Shown here: positions 1 to 10,547 of the stretch, piece after piece
Position numbering within the stretch: the first letter of the stretch is position 1
Layout of the letters: every line of letters starts with the position of its first letter
Notes under the pieces: generated by a model
Database searches by the model: none
What the model was told of the DNA's origin: nothing
The model's input: only the letters and a program-made list of their open reading frames with translations
Program-made: the position numbers and the translations under genes
Source of the DNA: Panopea generosa
Taxonomy: Eukaryota > Mollusca > Bivalvia > Adapedonta > Hiatellidae
Reading direction: 5' to 3'
Length of the DNA: 64,000 nt
NCBI GenBank assembly: GCA_029582155.1
Contig: CM055895.1
Span: 53,039,250-53,103,249 of the forward strand

Positions 1-335
1 CGGTTTTCCACTGATTCTCATTTCTTCCAATTCATCATCATCATCCTCATCCTCATCATCATCAGTTTGTAATCATTATCGGCATTATTACAATCACCAT
101 CATCTGAACAATTTAAACTTGATCATAATGAAACATGGGTGGTGGTGGTGTTGTTTTAGGTTTGTGTTTTTAAGCGTTGTTCACTAGTGGACATTTTATA
201 TTTACTCTTCATACCGTTTTAGTTGAGTCTGCTTTCGGTAAGCTTGGCACCGTCATCACAATGGCAGGAAAATGTAAGTAAGAGTCCATGCTTGCATATG
301 TACGTCCATCCGATCTCGTTCAAATTGCAATTTTC
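1..335. other. Unassigned non-coding DNA with a TCA-rich patch
   Basis: I see no gene here. Positions 33-66 are a short imperfect (ATC/TCC)n microsatellite. The rest is unique AT-rich DNA with no coding frame worth naming. Confidence 0.5.
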
Positions 336-394
336 TCATGCATAGAGTGATATGAGATATCTTGGCACAATGTTCATCATAATGAGACAATGTG

Positions 395-610
395 TCCCCG
401 CAAGACCAAGGTCTGTTGCTGAAAGGTCAGTCATAATTAGAGGCTTAAGGTCAGAAATATAAATAATCTTGTCCACTCCATATCTTGTAAACTGCTGGAC
501 AGATTTTGCAATAACTTTACACACATTTTCAACCAAATTAGACACCATTATGTGAGAAAGTTTACACACATTTTCAACCAAATTAGACACCATTATAATG
601 TGAGAAAGTT
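395..610 (+). repeat. Dispersed molluscan-type repeat with a two-copy 47-bp tandem duplication
   Basis: The stretch with AGGTCAG and CTTGTCCACTCCATATCTTG resembles a dispersed repeat I associate with bivalve genomes (from memory, not searched). At about 516-608 a segment starting TTTACACACATTTTCAACC occurs twice head to tail, the second copy carrying a 3-base insertion (ATTATAATG against ATTATG). The minus-strand open frame across it is a by-product. Confidence 0.5.
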
Positions 611-639
611 TGCGATGAACACAACTACTTATTGTCATG

Positions 640-1190
640 TATAAGGGTCTGGGGCTTTTTCTTCACTGATAAAACAGGTTGCCTTATATAAAACAGGTAA
701 TGGATTGAAAATAGTGTTGAACCCAATTAAAAAAATGTGTACCTCGCTAATCTTGGGATATGATAAGCTGGGGCAAACATAATTATTATCCAGACTGTAC
801 CTGGAAGTATTTTGTTATGTAATAATCACATGATTTTGTACCTGTGTATTAGTCATACCTCTTGATATTGATATAAGTGAAGGAGCTATAGATGAAAACA
901 TTCAAATATCTTCCTTATTTTGATTCTAAAAAGGATTGTCAGAGACTACATTTAACCAGATTGGATTAATTATTTGTTGCAAAAACATCTTGCCAATTAT
1001 TTCTCGACAATGATTAGTAGAGACTAAATCAAGCACACTTTTGAGTTTAGCATCATCAAGGTTTACAGTCTTTTGGGATCAGGGAAGCAGAATAAATCTT
1101 TTAAGTAAAAAAAAAAAAAAAAAGATGACAAACCAGACATATTCTGAACTCACCTCATCGTAGAAAATTAAAAAAATAAACCGGCACATT
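640..1190. other. Unassigned AT-rich DNA with a poly-A tract
   Basis: No gene or recognised repeat. A run of about 17 A lies near 1107-1124, just before the SINE-like heads that follow. It could be the tail of an older insertion, but nothing upstream supports this. Confidence 0.4.
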
Positions 1191-1191
1191 C

Positions 1192-1300
1192 GTTTGTTAC
1201 ACCACCGCAGCGATGATCTAGGAGTAAATTGTCCGTCTTGCAGGAGGAAGGTTGTGGGTTCATTCCCCTGTCGGGTCATACCAAAGATCATCCCTTGATA
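1192..1300 (+). mobile_element. SINE family A, head fragment
   Basis: A tRNA-like promoter segment: B box at GTGGGTTCATTCCCC (about 1254), followed by GTCGGGTCATACCAAAGA, the same junction as in the full copy that starts at 1312. The body is absent, so this is a head-only fragment lying directly upstream of a longer copy in the same orientation. Confidence 0.55.
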
Positions 1301-1311
1301 TATAGAACACA

Positions 1312-1655
1312 CTGCAGTTTAGTGGTAGAGTGTCTGCCTCGCATGCTGAAGGTTGTGGGATCGATCTCTTGCCAGATCATACCAAAGACTTGAAAAATGG
1401 TACTTAAAGCTACCTCGCTTAGCGCTCAGCATTTAGAGGATAGTTTTAGTCTGGTTGGCCCGGTGTCAGTATAATGTGACTGGGTATCTTACCATGTGTC
1501 TGCAGTGTGACACTCCAGTGTGGCAGTACTTAGAATACTTCTCTAGTAGACACCATCACGATATAACTGAAAAATTGTTGAAAGCACCGCTAAACACAAC
1601 TTTGTGGCAAGTGCAAAAATGTCACAGATTCGCTGAAAATGATGATATAAATTAA
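1312..1655 (+). mobile_element. SINE family A, full-length tRNA-derived element
   Basis: The tRNA-like head has an A-box region at GTTTAGTGGTAGAGTG and a B box at GTGGGATCGATC. It is followed by the family body: CAGCATTTAGAGGATAG, then GTATAATGTGACTGGGT, then GACACTCCAGTGTGGCAG. The tail is ATTGTTGAAAGCACCGCTAA. The same order of blocks recurs in the copies at 19355, 40820 and 50628 (reverse). The 66-residue open frame inside it is not a gene. SINEs are transcribed by RNA polymerase III and moved by LINE machinery; no LINE is visible in the window. Confidence 0.8.
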
Positions 1656-1659
1656 AAAA

Positions 1660-3435
1660 CAATTAATTATATTTATGCCTGTTCTGTTTATACACAATCT
1701 AAATTCACATAATTTTGATTATTTTAAACTTGGTAGTAATTTCATTGTTAAATAATTAATACATGTGTCTGCACCCACCCTATTGGCCTTTTGTATTTCG
1801 GATCACGTTTTTGATTAATTGTGGGGACATTATTATTCTTTAATATATTTCATTTAAATAAAATAAGCGATAACACCTATTTGTAAATATATGGATGAGA
1901 TCAAATGTTCAAAACTGCTGACGGGGAGTCTTGCGACAGAAAGACACATGCGATCCGTGGAATTCCACAGGTTTTGTACATTATCGTGTTACAATAATTA
2001 ATCGGTAATAAATAAATAGCAATAATAGATACAGGAGTTTACATGATTTTTTTGCCAAGATAAGGATACTGTGAACATATACTATACCTCGCGAACTTAT
2101 ACTATACCTCACGATGATAAGGTTGTCCGTGATACGCTCCATGATTTATTCATGAATGGAAAATATTTCGAATTCCTAGGGGGGGACTTGTTTTTTAGTA
2201 TCGGTATGTGCAGGAAGCCATATTAGTGATATGATATAATTTTTTTACCATATGAAGTTTCATTGGGTTATGGAGTAAAGAGTTGGTTGAATCATTAATT
2301 ACCCTCTGTAAAGTTGAAAGGAAGGAAAAAAAAGATATTTCATCCCTTTGATAATGGTACATGAAAGAGAGGTGAGATCTTTTTTCTGTTCTTTAAATTG
2401 ACATAATAACAATTTTCAGATAATCAAAAGCTAAATGCTAACTGGATTGTTTTGTTCAAAGTTGAATGAATGAATTTTAAGTAAAATAATCCTTTTCTGC
2501 CTGACATTAAATTTATTGTAACGTTTTGTCAAATATGGTTGTGTTTTTAAACTTATTTGAAAACTGTACAAAAAATCCCCACAATACACCCAGAGGCAAT
2601 GTGTCTTCAAAAGTTGAGCTTTTTTTTGCTTTTTAAAACTGTATGCAAATACAGGCAGGTGGGGGATAAAAATGATAGTTATTTTCATAGGTGCGTTGAA
2701 GTTACATTTTCTAGTTAGCTTTACTTTCATGCATTCATGAAATGAAACTATAATATTGCATGATCATGAGCCACTAGGATGGCTGTTTGTGTCTGCATGA
2801 TAACAATGACGTTGTAGGGTTTTGTTTTAACCTCGAAATGAGATAATCGATAGAGAGAAGTGGGAAAATCATCGTGAAAATAACCACCACTGAGTTGATG
2901 TTAAAAAAGTCTTAAAATTAACAAAAGTTGCACTGAAAGTATATTACAACAGGAACTGTTTATTTTAGTTTGCTGCGTCATAAAACTTGTATATTGCCAT
3001 TTTGTGGTGAAGTTGTGTGAATTTTCATAACAGTATGGGGTTAGCCAATAAAATTAGAATTTTTTTTTAAAAAAATTAAAAGAAAATGTGAAAATATTAC
3101 TTATTTTCGCGGGTAAAAAAGAGGGAGTGTTGTCATGCATATAAGTGTACATGGGTAATGATTAAATCTGTCTAATGTGACGTTAGATGTAAATGAGTTC
3201 AGACTAAACTGTGTGATTCTTGATGGCTGTAACAGAAGGTCTATTTATTATTAAGGTATTTATAATTTTGAACTTTACTTACAAAAATATGATAATGAGG
3301 ACAATTTTTTCTGTCATGCTTTTTTATGTCAGGTTATGCTTTTTCTTTTTTTTCTGAATCAAAGACAAAACAAAGTGTTTTTTATAGCAGACATTATGAC
3401 AATGTCAACTATTGTAAGTTTTTGTTTCAAGTTCT
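1660..3435. other. Repeat-poor AT-rich block
   Basis: No gene recognised. It contains a short doublet ACTATACCTCGCGAACTTAT / ACTATACCTCACG near 2082-2115 and several homopolymer runs. The minus-strand 99-residue frame at 2431-2730 has no family resemblance I recognise and sits in AT-rich DNA. Confidence 0.45.
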
Positions 3436-3438
3436 GTT

Positions 3439-4025
3439 CATTCATTTGCACAAGGCTTCACCTGTTTGATGAGAAGTTATTCACAAACTTTTATTCTGAT
3501 CCCCCCATTACACCCCCACTCCCCTTTATACCCAACACCGCTAATTCAGGTAGTCTTTGTCATTCATTTGCACAAGGCATCACCTATTTCATGAGAAGTT
3601 ATTCACAAACTTTTATTCAAATCCCCCCATTACACCCCCACTCCCCTTTATACCCAACACCGCTAATTCAGGTAGTCTTGGTCATTCATTTGCACAAGGC
3701 ATCACCTATTTGATGAGAAGTTATTCACAAACTTTTATTCAAATCCCCCCATTACACCCCCACTCCCCTTTATACCCTACAGCGCTAATTCAGGTAGTCT
3801 TGGTCATTCATTTGCACAAGGCATCACCTATTTCATGAGAAGTTATTCACAAACTTTTATTCAAATCCCCCCATTACACCCCCACTCCCCTTTATACCCT
3901 ACAGCGCTGGTAGTCTTGGTCATTCATTTGCACAAGGCTTCACCTATTTCATGAGAAGTTAAATATTCACTTTCATTCAGACGCCCCCTTAACACACCCA
4001 TACCCCTCATTCAACAAGTGCTAGT
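3439..4025. repeat. Minisatellite, 122-bp unit, about 4.7 copies
   Basis: Unit starts (CATTCATTTGCACAAGG) at 3439, 3561, 3683, 3805 and 3921. The spacing is 122, 122, 122 and 116 bp; the fourth unit lacks AATTCA of CGCTAATTCAGG. Each unit holds a C-rich block (CCCCCCATTACACCCCCACT) on the plus strand. The last copy is diverged and truncated. The overlapping frames at 3336-3838 are read-through of this array. Confidence 0.93.
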
Positions 4026-4520
4026 AGATATCTGCGTATAAAGAAGAATAGTCACTTAATTCCATGGGCTAGTCTTATGTAAGATTATGTGATTAAGTAT
4101 CTATGACATAGAATTGTTGCTAATTATTGGTCTAATTGATAACGTTAAGTGATATATATTATTGTTCTACAGTATTCTTCATACGCTTTCTAGCCGAGGT
4201 ATGATTTTACTAGTTTCATCTTCGTTAAACCACCCACTGCCTTATTTAGTGTGATTTCTATGACTTAATGTAAGATCTGACAATGTGTCGCCGTTTTTCA
4301 TTGTCAATAACAGGGACATATATATATAATTAATACTTAAAGCATAGTTATAATATTATTTTGACGAACTGTTAATAATCCCTTTTTTGAAATCTGTATT
4401 TTGATTGTTTAACTGGCAGCCAGGTTTGTGATCCAGCATAGTTTTATCCCCCTCCCTCCTAAAAATAGTAATAACACATGTTTCATTCATTCAAGTAGAG
4501 GCCAGTTAGAATATTACAAG
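4026..4520. other. Unassigned AT-rich DNA
   Basis: No gene, SINE or tandem array visible between the 122-bp array and the palindromic MITE. Confidence 0.45.
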
Positions 4521-4521
4521 T

Positions 4522-4758
4522 TTAACCCTTTACTTCATATAGACACCTTTGGACAGCTAATATAGAACCCTTTGGACACCTAAAATAGAAAGCTTGAATT
4601 ATTGGGTGAATTATGTTTATATTAACTTACAGATTGGAAAACAGTGCAGGAAGTGTTCAGATTGCTCGTTACGAGCAATCTGAACTCTTCCTGCACTGTT
4701 TTCAGAAGCCTACTGTGATTGGTGCGGGAAAACGCATATTTATGGAGTAAAGGGTTAA
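4522..4758. mobile_element. piggyBac-like MITE with long internal palindrome (copy P1)
   Basis: TTAA at 4522-4525 and again at 4755-4758 flank an element that begins CCCTTTACTTC and ends GGAGTAAAGGG, giving terminal inverted repeats of about 9-11 bp. TTAA target duplications with CCC...GGG termini are known for the piggyBac superfamily. There is no transposase, so the element is non-autonomous (229 bp). Its centre is a near-perfect hairpin at 4637-4703. A second copy in reverse orientation lies at 39973-40188. Confidence 0.8.
4637..4703. repeat. 67-bp near-perfect palindrome inside MITE P1
   Basis: Arms 4637-4669 and 4671-4703 (33 bases each, starting GAAAACAGTGCAGGAAG) are reverse complements with a single mismatch (4654 against 4686) and a one-base centre (4670). 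The RNA would fold into a long hairpin with almost no loop; the DNA could extrude a cruciform. Confidence 0.95.
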
Positions 4759-4759
4759 G

Positions 4760-5580
4760 TAATTTATGGCTGTTGCAAAGGACATAATAGTACACTTGTC
4801 ATAAGAAAAAAATGTTACACATATATTATTAATATTACTAATATTAGTTTTTACTGATTAAAAAACATAAAAACCCAACATTAAGTATATGTTGGCCTTT
4901 TGCCGAAAAAATGTTAGTCTAGTTTGTAGCCTGTCATTTTAGGGAGTGAAAACTGTGTCACTTGGCTACTTTGTGCAGGAAGTGTGGTTTGACGCACACC
5001 CCATCATAAAACCAGCTGATCAATAGAGGCGTGTGAGAAGTAATGGACAACTAAGTTGACATGCGAGACGAGTCCCTGGACATCCCTACAGTCGGTGTCA
5101 GTGACTTTAGTCTGCTTTCATTTTTTTTTTTAGTGTTGGAAAAGTTGATTTCAAGTCTGATTAACGTGTATTGAAACAGTTTTGCTTTCGGATCTGAATT
5201 TATTTGATTAAAGATTGACAGATGGCATTGAGAAAGGACTTTTCGGGATTAAGAATGTTTCCATTTCTGTTTTTCAAGCGCAAGTTTTGGATATTTTTGT
5301 GATGGATAGTCGAATAAGTGATTTATTGACAGAATGGATTAATGTGTTTTTGATATTAATGTTCATTTCAAGACATTTGTGTAGTTTTTTTAAGTGTCTG
5401 TAGTTTCAGTCAAGTATATTGTGTAATTTGGTTGCGATTATGACAATGATGATCGCCATTTTTTATATATTTTTTTTTAATTGCTGCATTTGCTGCCATT
5501 ATAACACATTACAAGTGACATAAATGTGGCATCAAGTTTTATTGGTGGAGAAAAAACCTGAAAATGAATTAAATTAGAAC
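4760..5580. other. Unassigned block with a locally GC-richer core at 4960-5100
   Basis: No gene recognised. The 4960-5100 stretch (GTGCAGGAAGTGTGG, GACGCACACCCCATC, GCGAGACGAGTCCC) is less AT-rich than its surroundings and lacks tandem structure. It could be an old exon, a promoter or a diverged repeat; nothing decides. Confidence 0.3.
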
Positions 5581-5581
5581 C

Positions 5582-5702
5582 ATCATCTTTCAAGTAACTG
5601 GCGAAATTTTTGGCAAAGTTTTTGGACCAAGCAGGGCTTAAACCCACAACCTTATTGGTCTTGTGACTGTTGTGCTTTATGCCACTAGTCCATGGAGTAC
5701 TC
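5582..5702 (-). mobile_element. tRNA-headed SINE-like element (single copy)
   Basis: On the minus strand the segment reads ACTAGTGGCATAAAGCAC then AAGGTTGTGGGTTTAAGCCC, giving an A-box-like and a clear B-box-like element (GGTTTAAGCCC) about 45 bases apart, followed by TGCTTGGTCC. The body does not match families A to C, so it may be a separate tRNA-derived repeat or a diverged head. Confidence 0.5.
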
Positions 5703-5827
5703 AAAACATGGTTGGAATAAAATGTATCTCTATTGGGCTCTATTTTGATTTGGCTTTTGGAACTGGCACAGATTACCCAAAAGTTTTAAAATGGCACTCC
5801 TTTTTATTCAATTGTTCTCTGTTTCAG

Positions 5828-5962
5828 ATACGAATTACGAGACATTTTTCCTGTAGTCATGATTCCCGATGACATTCAGTATCAGAACAGTCAGAAAGTT
5901 GCGACAACCAGATGCATTGTGGGGAATTACTTTCAGTAAAAAGACAAGATGATTAAAAAGAG
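5828..5962 (+). other. Candidate exon with strong 3' splice site
   Basis: A pyrimidine-rich acceptor (TTGTTCTCTGTTTCAG, AG at 5826-5827) precedes a 36-codon open frame from 5829 whose first residues are YELRDIFPVVMIPDDIQYQN and which stops with TAA at 5937-5939. A possible donor (AGAG|GTAATT) follows at 5963. The peptide composition is protein-like and not repetitive, but I do not recognise a family and the frame is short enough to arise by chance. It could be a terminal coding exon, a non-coding exon or coincidence. Confidence 0.25.
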
Positions 5963-6430
5963 GTAATTAATACTTTAACACTTGTAATCGCTTTATGTTC
6001 ATGACCGGGTAAAAGCTGTGCTGTGCTGTCTGATGTAGACACTGTGTTAGACGTGTGTACCAGTCTATTCATTCACAGAGAACATTACAGAAAAATCATG
6101 AATAAATAATTGACTATTGCGCTTATTAAGAACTGTTGTCATGATGTCACATCAGTATGAATAAGTTTGTCGGGGGTCTGGTCTGTCGTTGCAGTAAGCT
6201 TGACTGGTCTGAAATACTTTTGCCGATTTAGCAAGGCTGATCTGAAATATTTGGTTGGGCTGATATTAATACATCATTGAGTGAGTGGACTGTGTCACAA
6301 CATATTTATTGGTCTAGGTCTGCAGATTGCAGGGAAATACTGTGTATTGGTCTTGAGACAGCGAAATATTTAACATAATAATCAGTTTGCATTTATGGAA
6401 ACAAACTTGTCTGAGAGTGTTGCAGTATTT
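5963..6430. other. Unassigned DNA with diffuse internal similarity
   Basis: No gene. Segments around 6205-6265 (GGTCTGAAATACTTTT / GATCTGAAATATTTGG) hint at a very old tandem duplication. An AATAAA-like hexamer occurs near 6100, of unknown relevance to the candidate exon upstream. Confidence 0.35.
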
Positions 6431-7370
6431 ATGCTGATCTTCATATGCAGTTATTTACAATTATTTACATCCACTAGAATTATGCTTGTCTTCATGTGCA
6501 GCGATTTACAATTATTTACATCCACTAGAATTATGCTGATCTTCATGTGCAGCCATTTACAATTATTTACATCCACTAGAATTATGCTGGTTTTCATGTG
6601 CAGCTATTTACAATTATTTACATCCACTAGAATTATGCTGGTCTTCATGTGCAGCTATTTACAATTATTTACATCCACTAGAATTATGCTGGTCTTCATG
6701 TGCAGCGATTTACAATTATTTACATCCACTAGAATTATGCTGGTCTTCATGTGCAGCTATTTACAATTATTTACATCCACTAGAATTATGCTGGTTTTCA
6801 TGTGCAGCTATTTACAATTATTTACATCCACTAGAATTATGCTGGTCTTCATGTGCAGCTTTTTACAATTATTTACATCCACTAGAATTATGCTGGTCTT
6901 CATGTGCAGCTATTTACAATTATTTACATCCACTAGAATTATGCTGGTCTTCATGTGCAGCGATTTACAATTATTTACATCCACTAGAATTATGCTGGTC
7001 TTCATGTGCAGCTATTTACAATTATTTACATCCAATAGAATTATGCTGGTCTTCATGTGCAGCTATTTACAATTATTTACATCCAATAGAATTATGCTGG
7101 TCTTCATGTGCAGCGATTTACAAGAATTTACATCCACTAAAATTATGCTGGTCTTCATGTGCAGCGATTTACAATTATTTACATCCACTAGAATTATGCT
7201 GGTTTTCATGTGCAGCCATTTACAAGAATTTACATCCACTAGAATTATACTGGTCTTCATGCGCAGTCATTTACATCCACTAGAATTATGCTGGTCTTCA
7301 TCTGCAATGTTCAATTTTTTACACTTAAGAATTGTGTACAGTTATTTACATCCACTGGAATTATGCTTAT
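6431..7370. repeat. Minisatellite, 51-bp unit, about 18 copies
   Basis: The unit contains ATGCTGGTCTTCATGTGCAG and CATCCACTAGAATT. It is 51 bp (17 codons), so the plus strand stays open from 6395 to 7384 as a 17-residue peptide repeat. Units differ mainly at one base after GTGCAG (CTA, CGA, CCA, CTT). The distal units (from 7130) are more diverged and partly deleted, the usual pattern at an array edge. A minus-strand frame is also open at 7063-7260, which argues against selection for coding. Confidence 0.95.
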
Positions 7371-7384
7371 CTAAGGACATTTAA

Positions 7385-7545
7385 GATTGTGTCTGGCTAT
7401 GGCCACCGGGTGGGGTATTGTAACTTGTGTCTGCGGTATTAACTCCAGGGTGGCAGTGCATAGAATACTGTCTCGAACAGACAACACAGCAATATTGCTG
7501 ATCAATTATTAAAAGTAATGCTAAATAAATAAGATATTCTGCAAT
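7385..7545 (+). mobile_element. SINE family A, 3' part, degenerate
   Basis: It matches the family A body and tail in order: CCGGGTGGGGTATTGTAAC, GTGTCTGCGGTATTAACTCC, AGGGTGGCAGTGCATAGAATACTG (read in parts), then TATTAAAAGTAATGCTAAAT. The tRNA-like head is missing, possibly displaced or lost next to the 51-bp array. Confidence 0.65.
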
Positions 7546-8320
7546 CTAATTGCATTGCAATGAATATGTAACATATTCCCACGTATAAATGCTCCCTGGG
7601 GATTAGCCCCTCCCCCACCCTCCACACGCACAGCCACCACAACCCACCAACCATCACCATCAATTTTGGTCAGAAAAAAAGAAAATGTATAAACTATATA
7701 TATATACCCAAATTAATTCCCTTCTTTTGAAAATGTTTTGATTATGAATCGGGTAATGGTAATTAATTATTTTAATTTAATTAGAAGAAAAAAAAAGTTG
7801 ACAGTTAACTCCCTTTAGTTACTGGTCTGGGTCTACCATGTGTTAGTTATGGTGTGGTTCCTAAAATTCTGACGTTTTGCATTTTAATTTATATACAGTA
7901 GATTGATCTGTTGGGTGCTATTGCTTTTAACAATTCTGATAAAAGATTTATGCCGTTCTGTTTCCATCACAAAGTAATAATAATATCGCTTAATATAAAC
8001 GTGAATGGTGGTGCGGAACCCTGCATGCGTTCCCAGAGAACAACCATGTGACCCGCCTACACATAACTTCATTCATAAACATGTTTTATAAACAGCCAGC
8101 ATCACAAGCACGCATGACTGACTTTTATGAATGGAGGAAAATCGGTGAATGCAGGATGGGAAGTTTTTTATCCCTCCCATCTATAAATAATAAGTAAATG
8201 TCGTATATACATGCTTTATAAATACAGCACGCTGTGCCTGGTGTAAGTGGATACATTTATGTGTGTGATGTGGTTTGTATAAAGTATCGGTTACAGGCAG
8301 TGGTAAGGGGTCTCCTGATG
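7546..8320. other. Unassigned DNA with a C-rich patch
   Basis: No gene recognised. A C/A-rich stretch lies at 7610-7660 and a TA run near 7695. The 62-residue minus frame at 7884-8072 is unremarkable. Confidence 0.4.
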
Positions 8321-8693
8321 TTAAAGGGAGTATATCAGGATAAAATGCTATAAATGTCTTAAAAATAAATCAAATATTAAAAAGGATAAAAAGCATCTCA
8401 TCATTAATAAATAACATCCGAATGGTTTGATAAGTCAAATCCACCAGAATGTGACAAAATCTATATTTAAATTTGAGTGATAAACTTGAAACGAAATCCC
8501 ATTCTAAAATTAGACAGCATTAAAAACTGCTTGATGTCATTTGGACTCTTTTTAAGATTTAGCAATTTTTTACTATGTTTATAGATTTCCTTTTCACAAA
8601 CGGGGTCAGTGTGTATACATAAGCATAGTATATTGGGAAAAATGTTTTTAGCCAACTTTAAAATTTAGAAAAATCCTGATAAATTCCCTTTAA
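8321..8693. mobile_element. TTAA-flanked MITE, family M (copy M1)
   Basis: Perfect TTAA at 8321-8324 and 8690-8693 flank an element starting AGGGAGTATATCAGGAT and ending ATCCTGATAAATTCCCT, giving inverted termini of about 17 bp with two or three mismatches. Related copies lie at 41326, 50920, 54528 and 60041. No transposase. TTAA duplications are known for piggyBac and Kolobok; the AGGG terminus differs from the CCC start of P1, so a distinct superfamily such as Kolobok is possible but unproven. Confidence 0.8.
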
Positions 8694-8767
8694 TACATAA
8701 ATAGATATTGAATACTAAATAACAGTTATACTATAAAGGGGTTTTGCCTCGTGTAACACTGTTAAGA

Positions 8768-8950
8768 CGGGGCGGTAGTCTAATGGATAGAGTGTTGGCC
8801 GCTCATGCCAGAGGTTGCGAGTTCGATCCCCCAGTCGACCCGATGCCTCTCATAAAAACACTCAGTACTGGTTCTGCCCAGGAAACAGACCCGAGAGCAG
8901 TTCATATAAGCTCTGAGCTTTCATCGCAATCAAGCTAAAATAAATTAGTA
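8768..8950 (+). mobile_element. SINE family B, full-length tRNA-derived element
   Basis: The head GGGGCGGTAGTCTAATGG carries an A box (TAGTCTAATGG) and a B box follows (GAGTTCGATCC, about 8819). The body then reads CTCAGTACTGGTTCTGCCC, GGAAACAGACCCGAGAG, CATATAAGCTCTGAGC, ending in AGCTAAAATAAAT. The same body occurs reversed at 40610-40790. The 5' and 3' ends of the head do not pair as an acceptor stem, so it is not a working tRNA gene. Confidence 0.8.
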
Positions 8951-9087
8951 TAAACGGAAGACGGTCTTCTTTATTTCAGTCATAGTTAAAACTGGTCTCC
9001 CTTTAATTCAACATTTTAAACTATCAGTAGTCTCCAATTAATGATGTCTCCCAACTTTGGTCTCCCCACTGGGAAACATTGCGCTTT

Positions 9088-9124
9088 CTGTCTGTCAGTC
9101 TATCTGTCTGTCTGTCTGTCTGTC
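9088..9124. repeat. (TCTG)n microsatellite
   Basis: TCTG/TCTA repeats, about eight units, the last five being perfect. Confidence 0.85.
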
Positions 9125-9134
9125 ATTAGTGAAT

Positions 9135-9212
9135 GGAATTGTGTCTCAATATCATTCGTCTCTCACCGCTGATTCAAGTGGAAAAGTTACCAATTACTTG
9201 CATGATTTCTCC
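9135..9212 (+). mobile_element. SINE family C, internal fragment
   Basis: TGTGTCTCAATATCATTCGT, CTCACCGCTGATTCAAGTGG and TTACCAATTACTTGC match, in order, the family C body read from the reversed copies at 26875 and 53945. Head and tail are missing. Confidence 0.6.
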
Positions 9213-9228
9213 CTCTGATAATAAAAAT

Positions 9229-10545
9229 GTTTGTTTGTGACATGATCTGTGACATTGATTGTTGATTGCTTTGTGGGCCTAATTTGTGACATTCGATGAA
9301 CATTGGACAGTGACTCGGTCTACATACATTTATATGTGACATTTAATATACATTTATATGTGACATTTAATACATATTTATACCTGTGACATTTAATATA
9401 CATTTATATGTGACATTCAGTGAAGATTGATTAGTTGCATTAAATAATGAGTGATCTGTGACATTCAGTTTACATATATGTGACAATCAGTACATATATA
9501 TAAAACATTTAGTATATTTATATGTGACAATCAGTACATTTATATGTGACAATCAGTACATATGTATTATGTGACAATCAGTACATATTTTATATATGTG
9601 ACAGTCAGTACATAATTTATATATGTGACAATCAGTACATATATATTATGTGACACTCAGTACATTATTTATATGTGACAATCAGTACATTTAAATGTGA
9701 CAGTCAGTGCATAATTTATATATGTGACAATCAGTACATTTAAATGTGACAATCAGTCCATAATTTATATATGTGACAATCAGTGCATAATTTATATATG
9801 TGACAATCAGTACATTTAAATGTGACAATCAGTACATAACTTATATGTGTGACAATCAGTACATAACTTATATATGTGACAATCAGTACATACTTTATAT
9901 ATGTGACAATCAGTACATTTAAAAGTGACAATCAGTACATAACTTACATATGTGACAATCAGTACAAAATTTATATATGTGACAATCAGTACATTTAAAA
10001 GTGACAATCAGTACATAACTTACATATGTGACAATCAGTACATAATTTATATATGTGACAATAAGTACATTTAAATGTGACAGTCAGTGCATAATTTATA
10101 TATGTGACAATCAGTACATTTAAATGTGACAATCAGTACATAACTTACATATGTGACAATCAGTACATAATGTATATATGTGACAATCAGTACATTTAAA
10201 TGTGACATTCAGTGCATATATATGTGACAATCAGTACATATATATGTGACAATCACTACATAATTAATATATGTGACTATCAGTACATTTAAAAGTGACA
10301 ATCAGTACATAACTTACTTATGTGACAATCAGTACATAATTTAAATATGTGACAATCAGTACATTTAAATGTGACAGTCAGTGCATTACTTATATATGTG
10401 ACAATCAGTACATTTAAATGTGACAATCAGTCCATAATTTATATATGTGACAATCAGTACATAATTTATATATGTGACATTCAGTGATTATTCAGTTAGT
10501 GATATTAAATAAATTATCTGTGACATTCAATGTACCTTGATATTC
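9229..10545. repeat. Minisatellite with alternating 22-bp and 27-bp units, about 50 copies
   Basis: The shared core is TGTGACAATCAGTACAT. It is followed either by TTAAA (about 22-bp units) or by AATTTATATA (about 27-bp units). The edges (9229-9480 and 10480-10545) carry diverged TGTGACATT... units. In the middle, short and long units alternate in a loosely repeating order, suggesting that blocks of several units were duplicated together. Minus-strand frames here are read-through. Confidence 0.93.
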
Positions 10546-10547
10546 AT

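Noticed and set aside
6395..7384. 329-residue open frame with 17-residue repeats
   Set aside because: Read-through of the 51-bp array; openness follows from unit length. A minus-strand frame is also open and substitutions do not look codon-constrained.
8768..8845. Functional tRNA gene
   Set aside because: A and B boxes are clear, but the ends do not pair as an acceptor stem and the segment is joined to a body shared with other copies, so it is a SINE head. The same applies to the heads at 19355, 27090 and 50850.
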